A stretch of DNA of 64,000 bases, taken from positions 13,499 through 77,498 of the forward strand of contig CAZETS010000017.1 of NCBI GenBank assembly GCA_964515335.1. Reading direction: 5' to 3'. The DNA is from TMED88 sp964515335. GTDB lineage: Bacteria; Myxococcota_A; UBA9160; UBA4427. This document shows, piece by piece, positions 24,633 to 32,722 of the stretch (the stretch's first letter is position 1; the number at the start of each line of letters is the position of its first letter). The translations under genes were made by a program, and so were the position numbers. The notes beneath the pieces were generated by a model. It ran no database searches. It saw only the letters and a program-made list of their open reading frames with translations, and was not told the DNA's origin.

Positions 24633-25271
24633 TCAGTTGCCGAGCGAGTCGATGTAGGTGACCACGTCGATGATCGCCTGCTGGTTGGGCAGGATGTTGG
24701 CCATGCCGCGCATCAGCACCGCGTTGGTGTTGGCCGGGTTGCTGCCGCGCACCCCGGCCTTGTACTTCTCGAGCGCGCTCACCAGGTACCAGTCGCTCAT
24801 GTTTCGCAGCGCCGGCGAGTTCTTCGCCTGGTCGCCCTGGCCCTCCGCGCCGTGGCAGGCCGCGCAGGTCTGGTAGAGGGCCTTGCCCGCTGCGGCGTTG
24901 CCGCCCTCGATGGTCGGCTTCGGCCGCGCCAGCGGCATGCTGGCCACGTAGCTCGCCACCGCGGTGATGTCCTCGTCCTTGCGCAGCCAGAGCGACATGG
25001 GGTGCATGCGCATCCCGCCGACGTCGTCGGGGTTCATGCCCCGCGCGCCGCTGCGGAACATCTTCAGCTGCGACTCGACGTACCACTGGTCCATGCCCCC
25101 GATGGACGGCGCGAGCGAGAGCTGCATGCCGTCACCGTTCGGACCGTGGCACTGCGCACACAGCGCGTAGAGTTCGCGCCCGCGCGCGTCATCGGCGGCA
25201 AGGGCGGGCAGGGCCACGGTGGCAGCCAGGAAGGCGCCGGCCAGGGCGGCGGAGATCCGGGTCGAATGCAT
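24633..25271 (-). CDS. Diheme cytochrome c, probable oxidase electron donor
   Basis: A 212-residue exported protein with signal peptide ending ALPALAA (about residue 26) and two c-heme sites, Cys38-Ala-Gln-Cys41-His42 and Cys136-Ala-Ala-Cys139-His140. Probable sixth ligands are Met residues after each site. It belongs to the cytochrome c4-like diheme group that feeds CuA. The ATG at 25271 begins the signal peptide; the longer open frame upstream is not protein-like. First gene of the cox operon. Confidence 0.9.
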   Translation of the reverse strand: MHSTRISAALAGAFLAATVALPALAADDARGRELYALCAQCHGPNGDGMQLSLAPSIGGMDQWYVESQLKMFRSGARGMNPDDVGGMRMHPMSLWLRKDEDITAVASYVASMPLARPKPTIEGGNAAAGKALYQTCAACHGAEGQGDQAKNSPALRNMSDWYLVSALEKYKAGVRGSNPANTNAVLMRGMANILPNQQAIIDVVTYIDSLGN

Positions 25272-25638
25272 TCTCGATTCTCGGGGCTTCCTTGGAATCG
25301 CTGTGTGCAATCCAGGGGTTGGAGGTGCGGCCAGAGGGTACATGCTGGCTGGGAGCGAAGCGGACGTAGAGGTGCAACGGATCGCTGCGGGGAGCGCCGT
25401 ACGAGCTACCGGCGGCGGTCCCGCGAAGCCATCGAATTCGCTCGACCGGGCGCTCTCCCCCACTCGGGAAATAGCCTAGCGGCAACGCGCGCGTCAAGAG
25501 TCGAGGCCACTCGAAGCCAGCCGCGCCAGGAGCAGCGAGCGGCAGAGAGCAGTAGCAGGAAGCACCGGGCCACCGGCTGCATCGTGATAGCCTCGGCGCA
25601 ACCCGTCTCCGCCCCGCCCGAAGACCGGAGGAAACCGA
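25272..25638. other. Divergent intergenic region, cox operon and PLP dehydratase
   Basis: No gene seen in these 367 bp. It contains the cox promoter at 25468-25497, giving a 5' leader of about 190 nt before the cytochrome gene, an inverted repeat TCGAG-GCCA-CTCGA (25501-25514), and a TAGCCT box at 25588-25593 that may serve the dehydratase. The long leader may carry a regulator or RNA-level control. Confidence 0.4.
25468..25497 (-). promoter_or_regulatory. Candidate cox operon promoter
   Basis: On the minus strand TTGACG (25497-25492) and TATTTC (25473-25468) are 18 bp apart. The -35 is 5/6 to consensus, the -10 only 3/6. Transcription would start near 25461, far upstream of the first gene. 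Confidence 0.45.
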
Positions 25639-26595
25639 GTGCTGGCGACGCGCACCGAGATCGCGTGGGCCGAGCCCCACGTATATGCGGCGCTTTCGCC
25701 CACCGCTCAGATCGCCTGGCCGCTGCTCGCGAAGCGCGCGGGCTGCGAGGTCTGGGTCAAGCACGAGAACCACCAGCCGACCGGCGCCTTCAAGGTCCGC
25801 GGCGGCCTCGTCTGGGCGGCCGCAAACCCCGAAGCCCGCGACTGGGTGGCCGCCACCCGTGGCAATCATGGACAGAGTGTGGCGTTTGCGGCGCGGCGGC
25901 GCGGCGCGGCGGCCACGGTCGTCGTCCCCCACGGCAACAGCCCCGAGAAGAACGCCGCGATGGTCGGCTGGGGGGCCCGGCTGCTCGAGCACGGCCGAGA
26001 CTTCCAGGAGGCCCTGGGGCACGCCCGCGACCTGGCCGACGAGCCGGGTCGCAGCTTCGTGCCGTCCCTCGATCCGCTGCTGGTCCGCGGGGTCGCGACC
26101 GCCGCCAAGGAGCTCTTCTCCGCGGCGGGCGAGCTCGACGCCCTCTACGTGCCGATCGGGCTCGGCTCGGGGGTGCTCGGCGCGCTCTCGGCCCGCGAAG
26201 CGCTCGGCCGCCGCACCGACGTGATCGGCGTGGTGGCCGCCCGGGCCGACGCCTACGCGCGCTCGCTGGAGCGGGGCGAGCCCACCGAGACGCCCAGTGC
26301 AGAGACCTTCGCCGACGGCATCGCGGTGCGAGTCCCCCACCCCGACGCGGTCGCCGTGATGCAGGAGCGGCTCGCGCGGATCGTGCGGGTAGAAGAAGAA
26401 GCCATCGAGGCCGCTGTGCGCCACTACCTGAGCGACACCCACCAGCTCGCCGAGGGGGCCGGAGCCGCGCCGCTCGCAGCGCTGCTCGCCGAGCGCGAGC
26501 GCATGCGCGGCAAGCGCGTCGGCCTGATGCTGACGGGGGGAAACCTCGACCGCGCGGTGCTCGCCCGCATCCTGGCGCGGGACGAAGAGGGCTGA
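25639..26595 (+). CDS. PLP-dependent serine/threonine dehydratase family protein
   Basis: A 318-residue fold-type II PLP enzyme. Lys52 in GAFKVRGG is the Schiff-base lysine; GNHGQSVAFAA binds the substrate carboxylate; the phosphate loop is IGLGSGV rather than the usual GGGGL. It has no ACT regulatory domain, so it is a catabolic-like dehydratase or a threonine/serine deaminase or racemase. GGAGG precedes the GTG start. It is not in an amino-acid biosynthetic context. Confidence 0.8.
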   Translation: MLATRTEIAWAEPHVYAALSPTAQIAWPLLAKRAGCEVWVKHENHQPTGAFKVRGGLVWAAANPEARDWVAATRGNHGQSVAFAARRRGAAATVVVPHGNSPEKNAAMVGWGARLLEHGRDFQEALGHARDLADEPGRSFVPSLDPLLVRGVATAAKELFSAAGELDALYVPIGLGSGVLGALSAREALGRRTDVIGVVAARADAYARSLERGEPTETPSAETFADGIAVRVPHPDAVAVMQERLARIVRVEEEAIEAAVRHYLSDTHQLAEGAGAAPLAALLAERERMRGKRVGLMLTGGNLDRAVLARILARDEEG

Positions 26596-26596
26596 G

Positions 26597-27781
26597 CTAG
26601 GCCGAGCGGAAGCGGCTCTTCTCCGGCCCGACCCGCGCCACGATCGGCGCGAGCTTCTCCGTGTCGAACGAGAACATCTCGACGAGGTTTCCGCCGAGCA
26701 TCCGGGCGATCTCGTCTTCGGGCAGGTCCATGAAGGTTTCGTTCATCTGCGCGGCGGTCTCGGGCCAGGTGCCCTCCGGGTGCGGATAGTCGCTCCCCCA
26801 GGCGATGTTTCCGACGCCGATCTCGTGACGCATCTCCGCCTCGCGCCGCGGCATGCACGACGCACCGACCATGATGTTGCGCGCGAAGTACTCGCTCGGC
26901 TTCATCGACAGGTGGCTCGTGTAGTCGCCGAGCTTCGCGCTGTAGGGCGTGTCCGCATAGCGGAAGTCGAGCAGGCGCAGGTACTCGGGCACCCACACCG
27001 CCGTGCCCTCGGTGAACATCACGCGCAGGTCCGGGAAGCGCTCGAAGACGCCGCTCCAGATCATGAAGGTGAGCGGCCGCGCGAGGAACCAGCAGACCTC
27101 GCTGATGTATACGCCCACCATGCCCGGGTTGTCGGGGTAGTAGTCGTTCATGGGCGCCGGACCCGAATGGAAGCTCGCCACCATCCCGAGCTCCTGACAC
27201 TCGGCCCAGAAGGGGTCGTACTTCGGATGGTCGTAGCCGTCGTTCTTGCCCCAGAGCACCGGCAGCATGCAGCCGCGCAATCCGTTCTGCTTCGCCCAGC
27301 GCAGCTCGCGGAGCGCCTCGTCGACGTCCCACAGGATCGGCACGATCGCCATGCCGGCCCGGCGCTCGGGCGCCATCTGGCACAGCTCGGCCAGCCAGCG
27401 GTTGTGGGCGCGCGCGCCCGCCCACTGCAGCTCGGGCACGACGTCTTCGACCGGCAGGGAGATGCCCGCGCCGAAGGGGGGCATGTTCATCTCGGTGATG
27501 CCGTCGGGGTAGATGACCTCGCCCGCGCAGCCGTCGGTGTCGAGCACCTTGTTGCGTTCGTCGCTGTCCCACGCTCCGGTGAGGCCGTCCTCGTGGCCCT
27601 TGCGCCACTCGGCGTTGATGTCGGCGACCAGGAACTTCTTCGCCGCCTCCTGGGTCGCCTCGATCTGGATGGGCAGCGCGGCGTCGAAGGCGTCGCGGTA
27701 CTGGGGATCGACGTAGTCGCGGTACTGCTCGGGCGGCAGTCCGGCGTGGCAATCCGACGAGATGACGAGATAGCGGTCCAT
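26597..27781 (-). CDS. Amidohydrolase-2 family protein
   Basis: A 394-residue Amidohydro_2 protein. The N-terminal SSDCHAG supplies one histidine, ASFHSGPAP the middle histidine, and WGSDYPHPEGTWP the last Asp. These proteins act as hydrolases or decarboxylases of cyclic acids, often near steroid or cyclic-lipid genes. It is last in the KshA-like operon, 51 bp after the Rieske gene. It resembles the first-operon amidohydrolase (11798-12967) in general layout. Substrate unknown. Confidence 0.8.
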   Translation of the reverse strand: MDRYLVISSDCHAGLPPEQYRDYVDPQYRDAFDAALPIQIEATQEAAKKFLVADINAEWRKGHEDGLTGAWDSDERNKVLDTDGCAGEVIYPDGITEMNMPPFGAGISLPVEDVVPELQWAGARAHNRWLAELCQMAPERRAGMAIVPILWDVDEALRELRWAKQNGLRGCMLPVLWGKNDGYDHPKYDPFWAECQELGMVASFHSGPAPMNDYYPDNPGMVGVYISEVCWFLARPLTFMIWSGVFERFPDLRVMFTEGTAVWVPEYLRLLDFRYADTPYSAKLGDYTSHLSMKPSEYFARNIMVGASCMPRREAEMRHEIGVGNIAWGSDYPHPEGTWPETAAQMNETFMDLPEDEIARMLGGNLVEMFSFDTEKLAPIVARVGPEKSRFRSA

Positions 27782-27832
27782 CGAGCTCTTCCTCCGACGT
27801 GCGCGACGTCGCTCAGGCTTGTTCGGGCGTTC

Positions 27833-28789
27833 TCAGGCCTTCTCGGGCGGCCTGGTATAGAACTGCTTGGTCCAGCGGCGGAACTCGGCGAGCAGCTTGT
27901 CGCCTTCGCAGAGCACCGGATCGGGCCGGTGGACCTTGTTGGCCCAGATTCGCATGTCGTCGTTCACGCCCTTCGTGATGGCGTCGAACCACTCCTCGCC
28001 CGCCGTGTCGACCATGTTCTTGGTCGCGGTGAGCGCCCAGCGTGACACCGTGTTGTAGCGGTCGATGGGCGACGTCGACGAGAACAGGTAGAGCCCCACG
28101 TTCGGGATGCCCCGGCTCTCGACGCTCGACATCCCGATGCACCAGGTGTCGCGCAGCAGCTCCATCTTGAACGTGCCGTAAGGCGTCTCCTGCTCGCTGT
28201 GGCTGATCGCATGGAAGAAGCGTCCGTCGTCGCCCCAGCGGATTTCGGTCTCGGGCACGTTCACCGCCGAGTGGACGACCTGGAAGTGCACGGGATCGAG
28301 GTTGTTCTCCGCCATGTCCTGTACGTGAACGGGCACCTCGATCTCGAACGTCCGCACCTCGGACCACTCGGGGTCGGCGAACTGCGACGCTTCGGGCACC
28401 TCCCAGTCCGGATCGGCCTGCTGGTCGTGGTGCCAGACGAAGATCATGCCGTTGCGCTCGCAGACGTCCCACTTGCGCACCCGGGCCTTCGGCGGGATGC
28501 GCTCGCTGTACGGGATCTTCACGCAGCGGCCGCTCTCGCCGTCGTAATGCCACGCGTGGAACGGGCAGCGGATCGTCTCGCCGACGACGCGGCCGCCCTC
28601 GGCGAGGTGCGCACCGAGGTGCGGGCAGTACGCCGACAGCACGCGGGCCGCGCCGGTGCGGGTGCGGAAGAGCGCGAGCTCCTCTTCGAAGTAGCGGATG
28701 CGCTTCACCTCCCCCGGATGCACATCGGTGCTCCAGGCCACCGCGTACCAGCCGTTGGGGATGCCCGGTGCGTTCTCGTCTTCGACCAT
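27833..28789 (-). CDS. KshA/Neverland-like Rieske oxygenase (sterol-type)
   Basis: A 318-residue Rieske oxygenase. The [2Fe-2S] ligands are Cys55-Pro-His57 and Cys75-Pro-Phe-His78; the iron site is Asn162, Asp165, His168 and His173 (ENNLDPVHFQVVH). The pattern CPHLGAHL...CPFHAWHYDG and IPYSERIPPKARVRKW strongly resemble 3-ketosteroid 9-alpha-hydroxylase KshA and the cholesterol 7-desaturase (Neverland/DAF-36) group. A steroid or sterol-like substrate is therefore likely, though not proven. It lies in a run with a sterol-desaturase-like hydroxylase, a TetR regulator and an amidohydrolase. Electron-transfer partners are not in the window. Confidence 0.85.
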   Translation of the reverse strand: MVEDENAPGIPNGWYAVAWSTDVHPGEVKRIRYFEEELALFRTRTGAARVLSAYCPHLGAHLAEGGRVVGETIRCPFHAWHYDGESGRCVKIPYSERIPPKARVRKWDVCERNGMIFVWHHDQQADPDWEVPEASQFADPEWSEVRTFEIEVPVHVQDMAENNLDPVHFQVVHSAVNVPETEIRWGDDGRFFHAISHSEQETPYGTFKMELLRDTWCIGMSSVESRGIPNVGLYLFSSTSPIDRYNTVSRWALTATKNMVDTAGEEWFDAITKGVNDDMRIWANKVHRPDPVLCEGDKLLAEFRRWTKQFYTRPPEKA

Positions 28790-28837
28790 TGGTCTCGTCT
28801 CCGGAAGGTTCGACCGACCGTCAGCAGGTGGCGCGCG

Positions 28838-29458
28838 CTAGCGCGTCATCGCCTCCGCGAGGAATCGCGCCATGGCCTGCGAGTTCTCGCGGAGCGGATA
28901 GTCGTCGAGGTTGGCCCAGTTGAACATCAGTACGTAGAAGGCGCCCATCAGCATGCCGGTGAGCGTCTCGGCGCCGTGCGCGTCGCTGAGATCGCCTTCG
29001 GCGAGCCCCTCGGCGACCAGCGCCCCGAAGCCGTCGTGCAGCCGCCGCGCCTGATCGTGCTCGGCGCCGGCCTCGTGGGCGACGTGCACCATCTCGGTGA
29101 GCACCTCGCGCTGCATCGGGCCGGCCTGCTCCATGTTGTCGACGATCTGCTCGAAGAAGAGCCGGATGCGCTCGGCGCTCGACACCGGCTGCTTGCGGAC
29201 CGCCTCGATGTCCTCGACGAGCTCGCGCACGCCCTCCTCGGCGAACTCGCGCATCAGGTGCCGCTTCGAGGGGAAGTGGTTGAAGAACGTCTTCTCGGCG
29301 ATGTCCGCCCGGGCGCAGATCTCCTGCACGCGCGTCGACTCGACGCCCTGCCCGGCGAAGAGCTCGCGCGCGGCCTCGAGGACGCGGTTGCGCAGCTCGA
29401 GCTTGCGTCGCTCGCGGCGGCCGAGGTCGGCCGGCTGGGGGGTCGCGGTGCTCGCCAT
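28838..29458 (-). CDS. TetR-family transcriptional regulator
   Basis: A 206-residue regulator. The helix-turn-helix is about residues 42-64 (VQEICARADIAEKTFFNHFPSK). The ligand-binding part begins after residue 75. It lies directly upstream of the KshA-like gene (48 bp gap) and downstream of the sterol-desaturase-like gene. The predicted -10 (29472-29467) is only 8 bp from the ATG, so translation may be leaderless. It probably controls itself and the KshA-like/amidohydrolase pair. Confidence 0.85.
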   Translation of the reverse strand: MASTATPQPADLGRRERRKLELRNRVLEAARELFAGQGVESTRVQEICARADIAEKTFFNHFPSKRHLMREFAEEGVRELVEDIEAVRKQPVSSAERIRLFFEQIVDNMEQAGPMQREVLTEMVHVAHEAGAEHDQARRLHDGFGALVAEGLAEGDLSDAHGAETLTGMLMGAFYVLMFNWANLDDYPLRENSQAMARFLAEAMTR

Positions 29459-29466
29459 CGGAGTGA

Positions 29467-29495
29467 CGGATACCCGAACGTACAGTCGAGTGCAA
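29467..29495 (-). promoter_or_regulatory. Candidate promoter of TetR-KshA-like operon
   Basis: On the minus strand TTGCAC (29495-29490) is 17 bp from TATCCG (29472-29467); the -35 is 4/6 and the -10 is 3/6. The inverted repeat CGCG-TGAA-CGCG at 29505-29516 lies just upstream and could be an operator. The start codon follows the -10 after 8 bp. Confidence 0.45.
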
Positions 29496-29547
29496 ATTTA
29501 CAGCCGCGTGAACGCGGATTCGCGCCTCGACGCGCGAGCGGGCGCCC

Positions 29548-30486
29548 TCAAGTGGACGGGGGCGTCCCCTCGGCTGAAGGTGTCCCGGTCGCCGCCTTGA
29601 TGGCCGCCCACCGGAACGGTGACAGCTCCTGGGCGAGCCAGGTCATCGGGTAGCCGGGGAGATCGGGAATCCCGATCTCCTCGGGCGGCTGGCGGTCGGC
29701 GGGCAGGAAGCGGGTGCCGAAGACGATGTCCCAGAGGATCAGGGTCTGGCCGTAGTTGGTGTTGGCCTCGACGAGCGTCTTCGAGTGATGCCAGCGGTGC
29801 AGCTCCGCCATGCTGAACACCCAGTTCAGCGGCCCGAGCCGCACCGGCATGTTGGCGTGCTGGAAGATGCCGTGGATCGACGTCACCAGCAGCCACAGCG
29901 ACAGCACTTCCAGGCCGGCGCCGAGCGCCGCCAGCGGCACCGTGGCCGCGAAGTTGTTCAGCAGGATGTCGATCGGATGGAAGCGTGCGGCATTCAGCCA
30001 GTAGAGGCGCGGCGCGCTGTGGTGGAGCGCGTGGAAGCGCCACAGCCAGTCCTTCTCGTGCTCGAGCCGGTGCACCCAGTACTGCCCGAACTCGCCGACC
30101 ACCAGGGCGAGCGCGAGCTGGGCGACGATCGGCCACTCGTGGGGCCAGAGGCCGAGGGCGCCCCCACCGAAGAGCCACGCCGCCGCCCCGACCCCGACGA
30201 TCCGGAACAGCGGATCCGCGAGGCCCGTGAGGAGCGAAATCGTCACCATGTGGCCCACGTCGACGCCGAGATCACCGTGGTTGCGGTTCCACGCGGCGTG
30301 GTGGGGGGCCATGCGCTCGAGGGCGATCACCGCGAGAAAGGCCGGCACCTGAGCGGACAGCATCGCGGCGAACGGATCGAGGCCGGCGTCGATCAGCCCG
30401 ACCGCCGCCGCCACCGCGCCGCCGAGCACCAGCGGAAAAGCCAGACGTGCCACCCACCGTCGCCCGCCCGGACCCAGCTCGATCAT
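29548..30486 (-). CDS. Sterol desaturase / fatty acid hydroxylase family membrane protein
   Basis: A 312-residue polytopic membrane enzyme with the eight-histidine diiron set: HRLEH, HALHH and HRWHH motifs plus upstream histidines. Members hydroxylate or desaturate sterols, hopanoids, carotenoids or lipids. It lies just downstream of a VOC protein (19-bp gap) and upstream of the TetR gene. With the KshA-like oxygenase it forms a plausible polycyclic-lipid module, but the substrate is only inferred. Confidence 0.85.
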   Translation of the reverse strand: MIELGPGGRRWVARLAFPLVLGGAVAAAVGLIDAGLDPFAAMLSAQVPAFLAVIALERMAPHHAAWNRNHGDLGVDVGHMVTISLLTGLADPLFRIVGVGAAAWLFGGGALGLWPHEWPIVAQLALALVVGEFGQYWVHRLEHEKDWLWRFHALHHSAPRLYWLNAARFHPIDILLNNFAATVPLAALGAGLEVLSLWLLVTSIHGIFQHANMPVRLGPLNWVFSMAELHRWHHSKTLVEANTNYGQTLILWDIVFGTRFLPADRQPPEEIGIPDLPGYPMTWLAQELSPFRWAAIKAATGTPSAEGTPPST

Positions 30487-30505
30487 GACTCGCTCCCGGG
30501 CGACG

Positions 30506-30892
30506 TCATCGGGGATCTCGGCGCGGCGGCCGGATGAACTCGATCATGTTGCCAGCCGGGTCGGCGACGAACATCTGCCCGGCCTCTGCGCCGAGCGAGA
30601 TGACCGAGTGACCCGCGGCCTCGAGCTCGGCGTGCACGGCGTCCATGTCCTCGATCTCGAAGGCGAGGTGGTTGGCGAGCGGCGTCGGCGACGAGGCCGG
30701 CGCGCCCACGTCGACGCCTTCGGGCACCACGATGAGGTGCAGCTGCACGGGACCGGCCTGGTACCAGACGCCGGGAAACCCGAAGTCGGGCCGGTCGATC
30801 TCGGGCAGGCCGAGCAGCTCCCCGTAGAAGGCCTGCGCGGCAGCGAGGTCACTCACGTCGAGCGAGACGTGATGGGCGCCCTTGGTCAGCAC
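30506..30892 (-). CDS. VOC/glyoxalase-like protein
   Basis: A 128-residue vicinal-oxygen-chelate protein with two beta-alpha-beta-beta-beta modules. Metal ligand candidates are His8 (HHVSLDV), His74 (LANHLAFEI) and Glu of NMIEF near the C-terminus. GTG 30892 was chosen because GGAGGAG precedes it at a good distance; ATG 30940 would add 16 residues without family similarity. Bacterial VOC members include glyoxalases, dioxygenases and resistance proteins. Here it is first in the sterol-desaturase-like run. Confidence 0.7.
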   Translation of the reverse strand: MLTKGAHHVSLDVSDLAAAQAFYGELLGLPEIDRPDFGFPGVWYQAGPVQLHLIVVPEGVDVGAPASSPTPLANHLAFEIEDMDAVHAELEAAGHSVISLGAEAGQMFVADPAGNMIEFIRPPRRDPR

Positions 30893-30923
30893 GGAACTCT
30901 CTCCTCCGCAGGGGTCGCCCGAC

Positions 30924-30933
30924 ACGATATCAT
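30924..30933. promoter_or_regulatory. Overlapping divergent -10 boxes
   Basis: TATCAT (plus, 30928-30933) is 5/6 to consensus, and TATCGT (minus, 30929-30924) is 4/6; they share a GATATC core. They could drive the TAXI receptor and the VOC/desaturase run respectively. No good -35 on either side. Confidence 0.3.
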
Positions 30934-30992
30934 GGCTCATCGCCCGAGGATGCAGCGCGCCGTCCCGGGCGGGCGGTAGAAGGAGGTCGGCG

Positions 30993-31877
30993 GTGACGAA
31001 ACGATCAGTCCGGCGGACGCTCCTGGCCGGCGCCCTCTCGGCCGCACTGCTCGTGTGGACCTCGCTGGCCGCGGCCGAAGGCGTGGTGATCGCCTCGGGG
31101 AAGAAAGGCGGCTACTACCACTCCGTCGCGCGAGGCCTGCGCGCCGTGCTGTTCAGCGAGCACGGCATTCCGACCGACGTGCTCACGACGGGCGGGTCGA
31201 TGGAGAACCTCGCCGCGCTGGCCGATCCCGACAGCCTGGTCAACGTCGCGCTCGTGCAGGCGGACGCCCTGCTGAGCTACCTGGCCTCGCACCCCGGCTT
31301 CGCGGACGACTACTTGCAGTTGAGCGACGCCGGCAAGGAGTGCGCGTTCATCGTGGCGCGCGCCGGAGCCGGGATCGATTCGCTCGCCGGGCTGGCCGGC
31401 GGCAGCATCGCGGTCGGCGAGGAGGGCAGCGGAGCGGCGGTGACCTGGGCCAATCTCACGCGTCTGCGACCGGACCTGGCGCCGACCCGAGCCGAGCCGA
31501 GCGGTGTCATCGAGACGCTGCTCGCGATGCGCGCGCCGCGCCCGGACGCGAACGGGCCCGTCGCCGCCATGCTGGTGCAGCGGCCGATGGCGGTCGCCAC
31601 GCCCCTCGAGATCGTGCTGCAGAACGAGGCCGACTACGCGCTGGTGCCGATCCGCGAGGACGACCTCGAGAAGCGCAGCCACCTCGACGGCGCGCCCGTC
31701 TACAGCTACGAGAAGGTGGTGGTGGGCTTCGGGCGCGACTACCAGGCCAGCGTCGACACCCTCTGCACGCGCGCCCTGGTGCTGGCCGCCCGCGGCAAGC
31801 TGTCGGCCGAAGAATTCGAGACGGTCGGCGAGGCGGTGCTCACGAGCAGGCGCTACGTGATGCCCGGCAGCCGCTGA
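30993..31877 (+). CDS. TAXI-type TRAP solute receptor
   Basis: A 294-residue periplasmic receptor. Signal peptide to about residue 24 (LSAALLVWTSLAAAEG), then the TAXI hallmark IASGKKGGYYHSVARGLRA and GGSMENLAALADPD, followed by a type II periplasmic-binding fold. TAXI receptors deliver solutes to a TRAP permease. No TRAP membrane components are beside it; the full TRAP system at 51.6-55.3 kb has its own DctP receptor. AGGAGG precedes the GTG start by 6 bp. The ligand is unknown. Confidence 0.8.
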   Translation: MTKRSVRRTLLAGALSAALLVWTSLAAAEGVVIASGKKGGYYHSVARGLRAVLFSEHGIPTDVLTTGGSMENLAALADPDSLVNVALVQADALLSYLASHPGFADDYLQLSDAGKECAFIVARAGAGIDSLAGLAGGSIAVGEEGSGAAVTWANLTRLRPDLAPTRAEPSGVIETLLAMRAPRPDANGPVAAMLVQRPMAVATPLEIVLQNEADYALVPIREDDLEKRSHLDGAPVYSYEKVVVGFGRDYQASVDTLCTRALVLAARGKLSAEEFETVGEAVLTSRRYVMPGSR

Positions 31878-31906
31878 TCCGGACGAGAGATACCCACCCC
31901 CTCAAC

Positions 31907-31932
31907 CACACCCCACACCCCACACCCCACAC
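31907..31932. repeat. 7-bp tandem repeat CACACCC x3.7
   Basis: Three copies of CACACCC plus CACAC lie 11 bp before the dienelactone hydrolase ATG and overlap its leader. Slipped-strand changes in copy number could alter ribosome access or promoter spacing; whether that happens is unknown. Confidence 0.7.
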
Positions 31933-31943
31933 GGAGCGACCCG

Positions 31944-32687
31944 ATGCCCCTCGACACCGAACGCGTACGAATCCCCCTCGCCGGCGGCGGCGAGATGGGC
32001 GGCTACCTGGCCCGACCCTCGGGCGGCGACACGCTTCCCGGCGTGATCGTCTTCATGGAGATCTTCGGCATCAACTCGCACATCCGCAGCGTGACCGAGC
32101 GGATCGCCGGCGAGGGCTTCGTGGCGCTCGCACCCGACTATTTCCATCGCACCGGTCCGGGCATCGAGCTCGGCTACGACGACGCCGGCATGGAGGAGGG
32201 CATGAAGCTCCTCGGCCAGCTCGACGCCGGCGAGATGGCGAGCGACGCCCAGGCGGCCTTCGACTTCCTCTCTGCTCGAAGCGACGTCGGCGGCGCGGGC
32301 ATCGGCGCGATGGGCTTCTGCATCGGCGGCCACATGGCCTACCTGGCCGCCTGCGCGATCGACCTGAAGGCCGCGGCCTCCTACTACGGCGGCGGCATCG
32401 CGGCGCCGGCCGGGCCCGGCGGCGGCGCGGCGACGGTGTCGCGCACGCCGGACATCAAGGGGCGCATCAACTGCTACTTCGGCGGCCAGGACACGATGAT
32501 CCCGGCCGACCAGGTCGACACCGTCCGCCAGGCGCTCGCCGAAGCCGGGACCCGCCACGAAGTGGTCGTCTACGCCGACGCCGACCACGGCTTCAACTGC
32601 GACCAGCGCGCGACCTGGCACGAGGCCTCCGCGACGGACGCCTGGGGCCGCACGGTGGCGCTCTTCAACGAGGAGCTGCGGGAATAG
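31944..32687 (+). CDS. Dienelactone hydrolase family protein
   Basis: A 247-residue alpha/beta hydrolase. The triad is Cys126 (GFCIGG), Asp183 (GGQDTMIP) and His215 (DADHGF), with Glu39 in the position that orients the cysteine. Cys-type nucleophile identifies it as DLH-like. The enzyme opens dienelactone in chloroaromatic or protocatechuate-type pathways; no such pathway gene is adjacent. The leader contains a CACACCC repeat. Confidence 0.85.
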   Translation: MPLDTERVRIPLAGGGEMGGYLARPSGGDTLPGVIVFMEIFGINSHIRSVTERIAGEGFVALAPDYFHRTGPGIELGYDDAGMEEGMKLLGQLDAGEMASDAQAAFDFLSARSDVGGAGIGAMGFCIGGHMAYLAACAIDLKAAASYYGGGIAAPAGPGGGAATVSRTPDIKGRINCYFGGQDTMIPADQVDTVRQALAEAGTRHEVVVYADADHGFNCDQRATWHEASATDAWGRTVALFNEELRE

Positions 32688-32722
32688 CCGAGCCGGACGG
32701 GAACGACCGAACCTCCGCTCCG

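Noticed and set aside
25272..25463. N-terminal extension of the diheme cytochrome c to 25463
   Set aside because: The sequence would displace the signal peptide from the N-terminus and is low in protein-like features.
30893..30940. ATG 30940 as the start of the VOC protein
   Set aside because: GTG 30892 has GGAGGAG at correct spacing and begins at the family fold; the extra residues do not look conserved.
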